Below, piece after piece: positions 7,127 to 15,896 of a stretch of 64,000 nucleotides of DNA. The DNA is from Burkholderia sp. WP9 (GTDB lineage Bacteria > Pseudomonadota > Gammaproteobacteria > Burkholderiales > Burkholderiaceae). The stretch covers positions 3,224,001 through 3,288,000 of the forward strand of contig NZ_FNTG01000002.1 in NCBI RefSeq assembly GCF_900104795.1. The letters run 5' to 3'. Below the pieces are notes generated by a model, which searched no databases, was not told the DNA's origin, and saw nothing but the letters and a program-made list of their open reading frames with translations. The first letter of the stretch is position 1. Each line of letters begins with the position of its first letter. Both the position numbers and the translations under genes were made by a program.

Positions 7127-8608
7127 ATGCCTTCAATTGAACTACGCACAAGGCAGTCTCTCGCACTCACGCCGCGTCTTCAGCAATCGGTGCGTCTGTT
7201 GCAGTTGTCGTCTCTGGAATTCCAGCAGGAGTTGCGCACGGCGCTCGACACGAACCCGTTCCTCGAATACGACTCGTCGGATACCGAAGACGTTGCGCTC
7301 GCCACGACCGCGTCAGGCGAAGACTCGGGCGCGCTGCCTGCCACGGATACCGTAGCCAGCGCCGAGCCGGATTCTCTGCCGTCCGAGTCAGGTGGCAACG
7401 ACACGCTGGAAAGTGCGGGCCAGGACGACATGCCCGGCGACTTTTCGGGCGATTACAGCAGCCGCAGTTCGACGCGCCAGAACGGCGATTCAGACAGCAG
7501 CGATCCGGCGGAGTGGGCCCGGTCCCAGCCGACCTTGCGCGAGCAGTTGCACGACTCGCTGCGCCTCTATCGGCTCGACGACCGTGACCGCGCCGTGGCT
7601 CGCTTCATTATCGAGGCGCTCGACGACGACGGCTATCTGCGCCAGGAACTCTCCGATCTCGCCGACAGCGTCGATCTCGAACCTGAATTGACCGAAGACG
7701 AGTTGCTGGTAGCGCTGCGTCTCGTGCAATCGCTCGACCGTCCTGGCCTCGGCGCACGCACCCTGTCGGAATGCCTGTCGCTGCAGGTGAATGCGTTGCC
7801 GGCCGATACGCCGGGGCGCGAAGTGGCTCGGCAAATCGTCGAGCATCATCTGGAACGGCTCGCACGCCGCGAACAGGCTGAACTGCAGAAGCAGATCGGC
7901 TGCAGCGCGGAAGAACTGCGGATTGCCTGCGCTCTGGTGCGCAAGCTCGATCCGAAGCCGGGCAACTCCTACGGCCGCACCGAAGACAACTACGTGGTGC
8001 CGGATGTGATCGTGCGCCAGGTGCGCAACAAATGGGTCGTGGCGATCAATCCGGCCGTGCAGCCGCGCGCGCGGATCCATCGCATGTACGCGGAGCTGTT
8101 CGCGCAATCGGCCGGTGCAAGCCGCTCGCCGCTCGCACAGCAATTACAGGAAGCGCGCTGGCTGATCCGCAACGCCCAACAACGGTTCGATACGATTCAA
8201 CGCGTGGCGGAATGCATCGTCGCGCATCAGAAGGCCTTCTTCCAGTACGGCGAAATCGCACTCAAGCCCATGGTTTTGCGCGATGTCGCCGATGAACTCG
8301 GACTGCACGAATCCACCATCTCGCGGGCCACGGGCAACAAATATATGGCCACGCCGCGCGGCATTTTCGAGTTCAAGCATTTCTTCCCGCGCGAACTCGG
8401 CACCGAAAGCGGTGGCACCTGTTCCGCCGCCGCCGTGCGTGCGTTGCTCAAGGAAATGATCGCCGCGGAAAATACCCGTGATCCGCTTTCGGACGTGACG
8501 CTCGCCAAGATGCTCGCGGATCAGGGCGTGCTGGTGGCGCGCCGCACGGTGGCCAAATACCGGCATCTGATGAAGGTGCCTCCGGCGGAATTGCGCCGCC
8601 AGGTTTGA
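7127..8608 (+). CDS. rpoN: RNA polymerase sigma-54 factor
   Basis: 493 residues. The order is that of sigma-54: region I (LRTRQSLALTPRLQQSVRLL, the activator-responsive Gln/Leu-rich segment), acidic region II (about residues 48-130, rich in Ser/Asp/Glu), the core-binding domain, the HTH with ELGLHESTISRATGNKYM, and the RpoN box ARRTVAKYR near the C-terminus. It directs core polymerase to -24/-12 promoters that need an AAA+ activator. The usual rpoN context (lptB, hpf, PTS genes) is absent, so this is probably the second rpoN that Paraburkholderia genomes often carry (inference). The window also contains two GAFTGA activators and two matching promoters. A strong terminator follows. Confidence 0.96.
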   Translation: MPSIELRTRQSLALTPRLQQSVRLLQLSSLEFQQELRTALDTNPFLEYDSSDTEDVALATTASGEDSGALPATDTVASAEPDSLPSESGGNDTLESAGQDDMPGDFSGDYSSRSSTRQNGDSDSSDPAEWARSQPTLREQLHDSLRLYRLDDRDRAVARFIIEALDDDGYLRQELSDLADSVDLEPELTEDELLVALRLVQSLDRPGLGARTLSECLSLQVNALPADTPGREVARQIVEHHLERLARREQAELQKQIGCSAEELRIACALVRKLDPKPGNSYGRTEDNYVVPDVIVRQVRNKWVVAINPAVQPRARIHRMYAELFAQSAGASRSPLAQQLQEARWLIRNAQQRFDTIQRVAECIVAHQKAFFQYGEIALKPMVLRDVADELGLHESTISRATGNKYMATPRGIFEFKHFFPRELGTESGGTCSAAAVRALLKEMIAAENTRDPLSDVTLAKMLADQGVLVARRTVAKYRHLMKVPPAELRRQV

Positions 8609-8642
8609 GCGCCACGCCCCGCCGTAAGGGGTTGGGTTGAAG

Positions 8643-8678
8643 CGCCACGCGAGGCCAAGGCTTCGCGTGGCGTTTTTT
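8643..8678 (+). terminator. Rho-independent terminator after rpoN
   Basis: Perfect 10-bp stem (CGCCACGCGA/TCGCGTGGCG) with a 10-nt loop followed by TTTTTT, 34 bases past the rpoN stop codon. It makes rpoN monocistronic. Confidence 0.9.
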
Positions 8679-8742
8679 CGTATCTGGACGTTTCATGCGT
8701 GCCCCTTTACATTGGCGAGTCCATGGGCAACGGGGCAGGGTA

Positions 8743-9921
8743 ATGAAGTACTCGAATCTGGTCGAGCGTTTGCAGGGCAGGCGCACGTCCGCGTGGGAAA
8801 TTCACCGGGTCGCACAACAGGCAGCGGCCAATGGTGAGGACGTTATCGTCCTGAGCGTTGGCGACCCGGATTTCGCGACGCCGGCGCCGATCGTCGAGCG
8901 CGCGGTCGAGGCCTTGCGCGGCGGCGATACGCACTACAGCGCTGTCTCCGGCCGCGAACCGGTTCGCGCGGCGATTGCCGAAGAACACGCGCGCACGACC
9001 GGCTGCGCCGTGAGCGCCGCCAATGTGATCCTGACCGCGGGTGCGCAGAACGGCGTGTTCGCGGCATCGCTGTGCCTGCTGGAAGCGGGCGACGAGGTGA
9101 TCGTCCCCGAGCCCATGTATCTGACCTACGAGGCCTGCGTGCGCGCGGCCGGCGCCACGCTCGTCACGGTCCCGGTCGATCGGGCGCGGGCCTTTCATGT
9201 CGATTGCGATGCGCTCGAGGCGGCCGTCACGTCGCGCACCAAAGCCATCTTCTTCGCCACGCCGTGCAATCCGACCGGCGTGGTCATGCCGCGCGCCGAT
9301 CTCGAACGGATCGCGCGGCTCGCGTGCCGGCATGATCTGTGGGTGCTGTCCGACGAGGTCTACGCCGAGCTGACTTTCGAGCGGGAACACGTGAGTATTG
9401 CGGCGCTGCCCGGCATGGCGGAGCGCACCGTGACGCTCGGCAGTCTGTCGAAATCGCATGCCATGGCCGGCTGGCGCGTAGGCTGGGCGATCGGTCCGGC
9501 GGAGCTGATCGAGCATATGGGGCGGCTCGCCCTCGCCATGCTGTATGGCTTGCCCGGATTCATCCAGCAGGCGGCGTTGACGGCCTTGCAGGACAAAGCG
9601 CGGATCGCCGCCGAGATGCGGGAGATTTATCGCCGCCGGCGCGACGTGGTGTTCGAGCGTTTACAGCGCGTACCGGGTTTGCGCTGCGTGTTGCCCGAAG
9701 CCGGCATGTTCATGATGGTCGACGTGAGCGGCACCGGCCTCGATACGGTCGACTTCACCTGGCAGCTGTTTCGCGCACAAGGCGTGTCGGTGCTCGACGC
9801 GAGCGCCTTCGGAGAGACCGCGAATGGTTTCGTGCGGCTGGGTTTCGTTGTCGACGAAGCGTGCCTGATCGATGCCTGCGAGCGGATTGCCGCTTTCGTC
9901 CGTGCATTGCCGGTTCGTTGA
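8743..9921 (+). CDS. PLP-dependent class I/II aminotransferase (AruH-like)
   Basis: 392 residues, fold-type I aminotransferase. Key marks are VLSVGDPDFATPAPIV, HYSAVSGREPVRAAIA, FFATPCNPTGVV with the NPTG turn, VLSDEVYAEL with the PLP-contacting Asp/Tyr, and the Schiff-base lysine in GSLSKSHAMAGWRVGW. The overall pattern, including LAMLYGLPGFIQQAALTAL, recalls arginine:pyruvate transaminase AruH of Pseudomonas; substrate assignment from this alone is tentative, and aspartate or aromatic aminotransferase activity is possible. Start chosen at MKYSNLVERL after GGCAGGG rather than an ATG 16 codons upstream. It is isolated between the rpoN terminator and the carboxypeptidase gene. Confidence 0.9.
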   Translation: MKYSNLVERLQGRRTSAWEIHRVAQQAAANGEDVIVLSVGDPDFATPAPIVERAVEALRGGDTHYSAVSGREPVRAAIAEEHARTTGCAVSAANVILTAGAQNGVFAASLCLLEAGDEVIVPEPMYLTYEACVRAAGATLVTVPVDRARAFHVDCDALEAAVTSRTKAIFFATPCNPTGVVMPRADLERIARLACRHDLWVLSDEVYAELTFEREHVSIAALPGMAERTVTLGSLSKSHAMAGWRVGWAIGPAELIEHMGRLALAMLYGLPGFIQQAALTALQDKARIAAEMREIYRRRRDVVFERLQRVPGLRCVLPEAGMFMMVDVSGTGLDTVDFTWQLFRAQGVSVLDASAFGETANGFVRLGFVVDEACLIDACERIAAFVRALPVR

Positions 9922-10108
9922 GCCTTTCTATAACGTGTCGGTTGCTTTTCGAATCACGTAACGAAGCGATGCGTCTTGGGAGCAATGGGTGTCCTCGGCA
10001 GTTTTCGATTGACGCCGCCAAAGGCCGCGTCAAAAATCGAGCGCCGACTTCGTCTTAAGCTAGGACATTCCGGACGCCGGCGCATATCGACTCACTGTCG
10101 GGAACCCC

Positions 10109-11908
10109 ATGGGCCTTCGCTTCACCCTCTCGTTACGCCGATCCCTCATGGCAGGGTCGATGGCAGCCGCTCTCGTGGCGATGGCGCTCGTGCTCGTCAT
10201 GCTCGCCGCATTCAGCACGGTGTGTGCGGCGGCTGAACCGGACGCATCACCGGATGCCGCCGCGAGCGCGGAAACCGCGGCGTCCGCGCGAGGCGCACAG
10301 GACTCGCCGGATTCGCCGCGCGTTGTGAGCGGCAAGCCGACTCAACGCGGCGAGGCGAACGCCCAACCGCTCGGCGATCCGCATGCGGGCGCGGTGCGCG
10401 GCACTCGCCAGCCACGCGCGCCTGAACCGACTCAGAGCGACGCGTCTGGCAGCACGGCGCAGCGCAATGCGAAAGCGGAGTCGGCGCCGATTCCGGTGCC
10501 GCCGGAAACCGCGTCGGTGACGCAGCATTCCATCCGGCTCGACGGCCGCAAGATCGACTACACGGCCGCCGCCGGCAATCTGTTGCTGCGCGACAAGACC
10601 GGGCAGGCCAATGCGAGCGTGTTCTATGTCGCCTACACCGTCGCCGGCAAAACACCGGCAACGCGGCCGGTCACGTTTCTCTTCAACGGTGGACCGGGCG
10701 CCGGCAGCGTATTTCTGATGATCGGCTCGTTCGGGCCGAAGCGCGCGCGTACCGCGAGTCCCGCCATCACGCCACCCGCGCCGTACACGCTCGCCGACAA
10801 TCCCGACAGCCTGCTCGACACCACCGACCTGGTATTTATCGATGCGGTCGGCGCCGGTCTGTCGAGGGTGGTCGGCCACGGCACGGGCAAAGACTTCTGG
10901 GGCGTGGATAAAGACCTGGACGCGTTTTCGCAATTCATCGACCGATACCTGACGGTAAACCAGCGCTGGAATTCGCCGAAATATCTGCTGGGCGAATCGT
11001 ATGGCACCGCGCGCGCCGCGATGCTGGCGTATCAGTTGGGGCAGGACAATATCGCGCTCAATGGCGTGATCCTGATGTCGTCCGTGCTCGATTCCGCCGC
11101 ATTCTCGGCGGGCGCCGACTTCAGGAGCGAAAGCTATCTGCCGAGCTTCGCGGCCATTGCCTGGTATCACGACAAGATCGTGCCGAAGCCGGCCAGTCTG
11201 CCGGCCTTTCTCGACGAAGCCCGCACGTTCGCGCGTGGGCCGTATGCGCAAGCGCTCGCGCAAGGCGACGCGCTGCCCGACGCCGAGCGCGATGCGATCG
11301 CCGCGCGCGTCGCGCAGTTCACGGGGCTCGACGCCGCCTATGTGAAGCGTAGCCGCCTGCGTCTTTATCCGTCGCGTTATCGCACTGAACTGCTGCGCGA
11401 CGAGGCGCGCAGCGTCGGCCGGTACGACGCGCGCTTCGAAGGAATCGACTTCGACAGCGTGTCCGAGCGTCCCGATTACGATGCTTCGGTGAGCAGCGTG
11501 TCGAGTGCCTTCGACGCGGCCCTGCACCAGCATTTCGCTCAGGACCTGCACTTTACGCCGGCCGACCGTTACCGCGTCTTCAACGACGAAGCGCTGACGC
11601 AATGGGACTGGAAGCATCGCGAATGGTGGGGTGAACATTTGCCGGTGCCCTATGCGGCGGGCGATCTGGCCGAAGCGATGCGGCAAAATCCCCAGTTGCG
11701 CGTGATGTCGCTGAACGGCTATTTCGATCTGGCCACACCGTTTTACGCAACCGAATACGCGCTCGCGCATCTGGGCGTGGACGGGCCGCTGCGCGCCAAC
11801 GTGCGAATCGCTTACTATCCGACCGGCCACATGATCTACCTCGACGACGCGGCGTTGCATACGCTCAAACGTGATCTGGCGAGTTTCTATGCGGCGGGAG
11901 CGCGCTGA
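10109..11908 (+). CDS. S10 family serine carboxypeptidase-like protein, exported
   Basis: 599 residues. An N-terminal hydrophobic signal or anchor (around residues 15-36) is followed by ~110 low-complexity Ala/Ser/Pro/Thr residues and then an alpha/beta-hydrolase of the S10 type. Oxyanion region TFLFNGGPGAGSVFLMIGSFGP, nucleophile in LLGESYGTARA, catalytic Asp in LNGYFDLATPF, and catalytic His in YYPTGHMIYLD are all present. S10 enzymes release C-terminal residues from peptides at acidic pH; periplasmic or outer-surface location is likely. The long low-complexity linker is unusual and suggests membrane tethering. Bacterial members are common in Burkholderia but largely uncharacterised. Confidence 0.9.
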   Translation: MGLRFTLSLRRSLMAGSMAAALVAMALVLVMLAAFSTVCAAAEPDASPDAAASAETAASARGAQDSPDSPRVVSGKPTQRGEANAQPLGDPHAGAVRGTRQPRAPEPTQSDASGSTAQRNAKAESAPIPVPPETASVTQHSIRLDGRKIDYTAAAGNLLLRDKTGQANASVFYVAYTVAGKTPATRPVTFLFNGGPGAGSVFLMIGSFGPKRARTASPAITPPAPYTLADNPDSLLDTTDLVFIDAVGAGLSRVVGHGTGKDFWGVDKDLDAFSQFIDRYLTVNQRWNSPKYLLGESYGTARAAMLAYQLGQDNIALNGVILMSSVLDSAAFSAGADFRSESYLPSFAAIAWYHDKIVPKPASLPAFLDEARTFARGPYAQALAQGDALPDAERDAIAARVAQFTGLDAAYVKRSRLRLYPSRYRTELLRDEARSVGRYDARFEGIDFDSVSERPDYDASVSSVSSAFDAALHQHFAQDLHFTPADRYRVFNDEALTQWDWKHREWWGEHLPVPYAAGDLAEAMRQNPQLRVMSLNGYFDLATPFYATEYALAHLGVDGPLRANVRIAYYPTGHMIYLDDAALHTLKRDLASFYAAGAR

Positions 11909-12089
11909 GTTTCGCGGCAACCCTCGGGACGCGGCCGGCGCGTCTTTCGCCCGCGATTGGCCCGCGGCGTTGAACGGTATAATCCGTTCGACGCCGCGCG
12001 GTGCTTCCATGCTTGCATCGAACCGCGCCCAGGCGGTTGTCCACTGCCTGAAAATCCGCCTGATCAACCGGCTTCACTCATCGCTGCCC

Positions 12090-12836
12090 ATGCCATTCCT
12101 CCCGATCCAGTCCTTCACGCGCAAACGGCTATCCGACGTGGTGTCCGACCAGATCAAGCAACTGATTTCGGACGGCACGCTAATGCCCGGCGACCGGCTG
12201 CCGGCCGAACGCGACCTCGCCACGCAGCTCGGCGTGTCGCGGCCTTCGTTGCGGGAAGCGCTGATCAGGCTGGAAGCGGACGGCTACATCGAAACCTCGG
12301 GGCGGGGCGGTTTTACGGTGGTCGACGTGACGGCGCCGATCATCTCCAAGCCGCTTGCCGAGTTGCTGCTGCAAAATCCGCGCACCAGTGCCGATATTCT
12401 GGAGCTGCGCCAGGGGCTCGAATCGATTTCGACGGTGTATGCCGCGCAGCGCGCCACGGCCGCCGACCTGAAAAAGATCAGCGCGGCGTTCGAGGCATTG
12501 AAGGCCGGCTCGCTGTCGCAGGACCGTGTGAACCTCGCCGAACTCGACGCAGCGTTTCACCTCGCGATTGCCGACTCCACGCACAACATCGCGCTCGCGC
12601 ATGTGATGCACGGCATCCATACGCTGATTCGCGAGGGCATGCGCCAATACCATCGGCTGATCGATTACGACGATGCGATGGAAAAACAGTTGATGAGCCA
12701 GCACCAGGCCATCTACGACGCCGTCATGTCGCGCGACGCGCAGAAGGCCCGCAAGGCGGCTGAGCGTCATCTGGCCTATGTGCGCGAGATGTACAAGGAA
12801 GACGCGGCCAAGCCTTCGTCGAGTACGGTTGCGTGA
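12090..12836 (+). CDS. FadR-type GntR regulator, probable LldR/LutR
   Basis: 248 residues. The N-terminal winged helix has LSDVVSDQIKQLISDGTLMPGDRLPAERDLATQLGVSRPSLREALIRLEADGYIE, a classic GntR pattern; the C-terminal part is an all-helical FCD ligand domain with ELDAAFHLAIADSTHN and HQAIYDAVMSRD metal/ligand-site segments. FCD regulators of this type (LldR, PdhR, LutR) repress lactate or pyruvate operons and release DNA with the metabolite. It lies 278 bases before lutA, whose promoter carries an abutting TTGGTC-A-GACCAA palindrome. Start chosen at MPFLPIQSF. An octamer repeat begins just after the stop codon. Confidence 0.93.
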   Translation: MPFLPIQSFTRKRLSDVVSDQIKQLISDGTLMPGDRLPAERDLATQLGVSRPSLREALIRLEADGYIETSGRGGFTVVDVTAPIISKPLAELLLQNPRTSADILELRQGLESISTVYAAQRATAADLKKISAAFEALKAGSLSQDRVNLAELDAAFHLAIADSTHNIALAHVMHGIHTLIREGMRQYHRLIDYDDAMEKQLMSQHQAIYDAVMSRDAQKARKAAERHLAYVREMYKEDAAKPSSSTVA

Positions 12837-12837
12837 T

Positions 12838-12869
12838 TGCCTGAGTGCCTGAGTGCCTGAGTGCCTGAA
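12838..12869. repeat. Tandem octamer repeat TGCCTGAG x4
   Basis: Four head-to-tail copies of TGCCTGAG, the last ending in A, beginning two bases after the regulator's stop codon. Such short tandem arrays can change copy number by slippage. It lies outside both coding regions and about 55 bases upstream of the lut promoter. Confidence 0.85.
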
Positions 12870-12924
12870 TGCCCCGCGCGGCGAGCCCGACCGGGCCGCA
12901 GCGTGCGCCTCCTTTGTCCTGCGA

Positions 12925-12953
12925 TTGACACCCTCGGTCAACTTCCTTATATT
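12925..12953 (+). promoter_or_regulatory. Sigma-70-type promoter of lutABC
   Basis: A consensus TTGACA at 12925-12930 and TATATT at 12948-12953 are separated by exactly 17 bases. Transcription would begin near 12960, giving a leader of about 150 bases to lutA. The operator palindrome begins right after the -10. Confidence 0.8.
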
Positions 12954-12954
12954 C

Positions 12955-12967
12955 TTGGTCAGACCAA
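12955..12967. promoter_or_regulatory. Putative LldR/LutR operator
   Basis: Perfect palindrome TTGGTC-A-GACCAA, matching the TNGTNNNACNA core known for FadR-subfamily regulators such as LldR and PdhR. It overlaps the predicted start point of the lut promoter, so binding would block transcription. Confidence 0.75.
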
Positions 12968-13113
12968 CCATACCAGTCTTACAAAAGCGCCGTAATCTCC
13001 GCTGGTCGGCCTCCTTGCCGCGCAAACTGTCGCGACGACTTACTCGTGCGCCGCCACGATTCCGCAGTAGAGTAGATAACTCGCCGGCTGCCGCTTTTCT
13101 TTTCAATGAGCTT

Positions 13114-13857
13114 ATGAAAGTCGCCCTGTTTATCCCCTGCTTCATCGACGCGTTCTATCCCGAAGTGGGGATCGCCACGCTCGAACTGCTCGAACGTTTC
13201 GGTATCGAGGTCGACTATCCGCAGGAGCAGACCTGCTGCGGCCAGCCGATGGCCAACAGCGGCGCGCATGCCGAGGCAGCCGGCGCCGAGCGTGTGTTCG
13301 CGCGCAACTTCGCCGGCTACGACTACATCGTCGGGCCGTCGGCGAGTTGCATCCATCACGTGCGCGAGCATCTCACCGCGCTCGAGCAGACCGACGAAGT
13401 GAAAAAGGTCCGCGCGAACGCCTACGAACTCGTCGAGTTTCTGCACGATGTGGTCGGCGCACGTGAATTTCCGTGGGCCGAGTTTCCGCATCGCGTGGGT
13501 CTGCACAATAGCTGCAGTGCCTTGCGGCATCTGAAGGAAGCATCGATTTCGGAAGTGGCGGGCACGCCGTTTTCGAAGCCGCGCACCCTGCTCGAAGGCG
13601 TGAAGGGCATCGAGTTCGTCAAGCCGGCGCGGCCAGACGAATGCTGCGGTTTCGGTGGCACCTTCTCCGTCACGGAAGAGCCGGTGTCGGTACGCATGGG
13701 ACAGGACAAGGTGCGCGATCATCTGAACGCGGGCGCCGAGTACATCGTCTCGGGCGACATGTCGTGCCTGATGCACCAGCAAGGCTGCGCGGAACGCATG
13801 AAAGCCGACGCGCGCTTCATTCATATCGCGCAGGTCCTCAACGGAGCACGCGCATGA
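13114..13857 (+). CDS. lutA: L-lactate utilisation protein LutA
   Basis: 247 residues. Two CCG-type cysteine clusters, QTCCGQPMANSG and DECCGFGGTFS, are characteristic of LutA/YkgE and of the GlpC/heterodisulfide-reductase cysteine-rich domain that holds iron-sulfur centres. With LutB and LutC it forms the non-flavin complex that oxidises L-lactate to pyruvate in the cytoplasm. The first gene of lutABC; its stop overlaps the lutB start (ATGA), so translation is coupled. No membrane segment. Upstream are the promoter at 12925 and the operator at 12955, and the probable regulator gene lies just before that. Confidence 0.95.
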   Translation: MKVALFIPCFIDAFYPEVGIATLELLERFGIEVDYPQEQTCCGQPMANSGAHAEAAGAERVFARNFAGYDYIVGPSASCIHHVREHLTALEQTDEVKKVRANAYELVEFLHDVVGAREFPWAEFPHRVGLHNSCSALRHLKEASISEVAGTPFSKPRTLLEGVKGIEFVKPARPDECCGFGGTFSVTEEPVSVRMGQDKVRDHLNAGAEYIVSGDMSCLMHQQGCAERMKADARFIHIAQVLNGARA

Positions 13858-15248
13858 GCAACCGCATCGATCACGCGAAAGCGGCGGGCGCTTTCATCAG
13901 CAAGACAGAGCACGTTGCGTTTCACGACAAACGCCTGTGGGATTTGCGCGAGAAGCGCGATGCGCAGGCGCACGGCATTGCCGAGTGGGAGACGATGCGC
14001 GAACTGGCATCGGGTATCAAGGAACACACGCTCTCCAATCTGTCCACGTATCTCGAACAGTTCGCGGCGGCCGCCGAGGCGAACGGCGTAACAGTGCATT
14101 GGGCCTCTACCGCAGAAGAGCACAACGCGCTCGTGCACCGGATCATGTCGGAGCGTGGCATGACCACGCTCGTTAAAAGCAAGTCGATGCTCACCGACGA
14201 ATGCAAGATGCGCGAGTACCTGGAGCCGCGCGGCATCACGGTGATGGAAACGGATCTGGGCGAACGGATCCAGCAGCTCGATCATCAGGATCCGAGCCAT
14301 ATGGTGGTGCCGGCGGTCCACAAATTGCGCGCCGACGTGGCCGAGCTGTTCGGCCGCACCATCGGCACCGATCCGAAGAACAGCGATATCCACTATCTCG
14401 CCGAAAGCCAGCGGATGAACACGCGGCCGTACTTCGTGCGCGAGAAAACGGCCGGCATGACCGGCTGCAATTTCGCGGTGGCGGAGACCGGCACGGTGGT
14501 GGTGTGCACGAACGAAGGCAATGCGGACCTCTCTGCAAACGTGCCGTCGTTGCATATCGCGTCGATCGGTATCGAGAAGCTGATTCCGAAGGTGTCGGAC
14601 CTCGGCGTGTTTGTCCGCATGCTGTCGCGCAGCGCGCTCGGCTCGCCGATCACGCAGTACACATCGCATTTCCGCGCGCCGCGTCCGGGCACGGAGATGC
14701 ATTTCATCCTCGTCGATCACGGCCGCTCGGAGCGGCTCGCGATGGAAGACTTCTGGTATTCGCTCAAATGCATTCGCTGCGGCGCCTGCATGAATACGTG
14801 TCCGGTTTACCGGCGCAGCGGCGGGCTGTCGTATGGCGGCACGTACTCGGGGCCGATCGGCGCGATCATCAATCCGACTTTCGATCTGAAGCGTTACAGC
14901 GCCTTGCCGTTCGCCTCGACGCTCAATGGCAGTTGCACCAACGTGTGCCCGGTGAAGATCAATATTCACGAGCAGATCTACAAATGGCGCACGGTGATCG
15001 CCGAGCATCACGAAGTGCCGTTCGTGAAGCAGGAAGTGTTGAAGATGGCAGGGCGGCTGCTCGCGAGTCCGACCTTGTATCGCGCGACGGTGTCGTCGAT
15101 GAGCAGCGCGCTGCGGCGCTTGCCGAATTTCGTGTTGTACAACCCGCTCAATATCTGGGGCAAGCAACGCGAGTTGCCGGAGGCGCCGAAGCTGACCTTC
15201 CACGCCTGGTACAAGAAGAATCGTGGAGCTGACCATGACAACGCGTGA
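13854..15248 (+). CDS. lutB: L-lactate utilisation iron-sulfur protein LutB
   Basis: 464 residues. An N-terminal LUD domain (around 60-300, with TTLVKSKSMLTDE and NFAVAETGTVVVCTNEGNA) is followed by a ferredoxin-like cluster pair: CIRCGACMNTCPVYRR and SCTNVCPVKINIHEQIY, holding two 4Fe-4S centres. It passes electrons from lactate oxidation. It overlaps lutA by four bases and lutC by 14 bases, the tight packing of a coupled operon. Length is typical of LutB/YkgF. Confidence 0.96.
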   Translation: MSNRIDHAKAAGAFISKTEHVAFHDKRLWDLREKRDAQAHGIAEWETMRELASGIKEHTLSNLSTYLEQFAAAAEANGVTVHWASTAEEHNALVHRIMSERGMTTLVKSKSMLTDECKMREYLEPRGITVMETDLGERIQQLDHQDPSHMVVPAVHKLRADVAELFGRTIGTDPKNSDIHYLAESQRMNTRPYFVREKTAGMTGCNFAVAETGTVVVCTNEGNADLSANVPSLHIASIGIEKLIPKVSDLGVFVRMLSRSALGSPITQYTSHFRAPRPGTEMHFILVDHGRSERLAMEDFWYSLKCIRCGACMNTCPVYRRSGGLSYGGTYSGPIGAIINPTFDLKRYSALPFASTLNGSCTNVCPVKINIHEQIYKWRTVIAEHHEVPFVKQEVLKMAGRLLASPTLYRATVSSMSSALRRLPNFVLYNPLNIWGKQRELPEAPKLTFHAWYKKNRGADHDNA

Positions 15249-15822
15249 CGCTTTTCTGGCAAAGGTGCGGCAGGCGCAGCCGGGGGCGCGGCCGCGGCCC
15301 GACGTGCCGCTGTTCAACCCCGTGGGTGGCGATCTGCGCGCGCGCTTTACGGCGGCGCTGCAGGCCATGGGCGGCGTGTGCGTCGACGGCACGACGGCGA
15401 GCGACGTGGGCGGGCTGATTCGCGAGCGGTTCGGTGCCGAGGCATCCATCGCCTCGGCAACCCAGGAAGTGCAGGGCACGCGCACGCTCACCGCCGACAC
15501 GGAACCTGCTTCGCTGCAGGACATCGACGTTGGCGTGGTGCGGGCTCGCTTCGGCGTCGCCGAAACCGGCTCGGTATGGTTTAGCGAACGCGAGTATGTG
15601 GTCAACGCGCTCGGCTACATCGTGCAGCATCTGGTCGTGCTGCTCGACCCGGCGCAATTGCTCGACGGCTTGCAGGACGTATACCGGCGCGATGATTTCC
15701 GCGCTGCCCGTTATGCGGCGCTCGTCACCGGACCTTCGGCGACGGCGGATATCGAAGGCGTGCTGATTCGCGGCGCGCAAGGCGTGCGTTCGCTGACGGT
15801 GGTGTGGCTGGCGGCGGGGTAA
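15235..15822 (+). CDS. lutC: Lactate utilisation protein LutC
   Basis: 195 residues, a single LUD domain. It has the family segments VGVVRARFGVAETGSVWFSE and VVLLDPAQLLDGLQDVY, and a final SVTADIEGVLIRGAQG-like stretch (ATADIEGVLIRGAQGVRS) conserved in LutC/YkgG. It is required with LutA and LutB for lactate growth. The start overlaps the end of lutB. Start chosen at MTTRDAF, not the ATG four codons earlier, because this matches the family's usual N-terminus. Confidence 0.93.
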   Translation: MTTRDAFLAKVRQAQPGARPRPDVPLFNPVGGDLRARFTAALQAMGGVCVDGTTASDVGGLIRERFGAEASIASATQEVQGTRTLTADTEPASLQDIDVGVVRARFGVAETGSVWFSEREYVVNALGYIVQHLVVLLDPAQLLDGLQDVYRRDDFRAARYAALVTGPSATADIEGVLIRGAQGVRSLTVVWLAAG

Positions 15823-15896
15823 AAACGCCATCGCCACGGCGTGATCGAATGGCACAATGCCGGCATCCCATTCGATAAGCCACCTATTCTGCTGAC

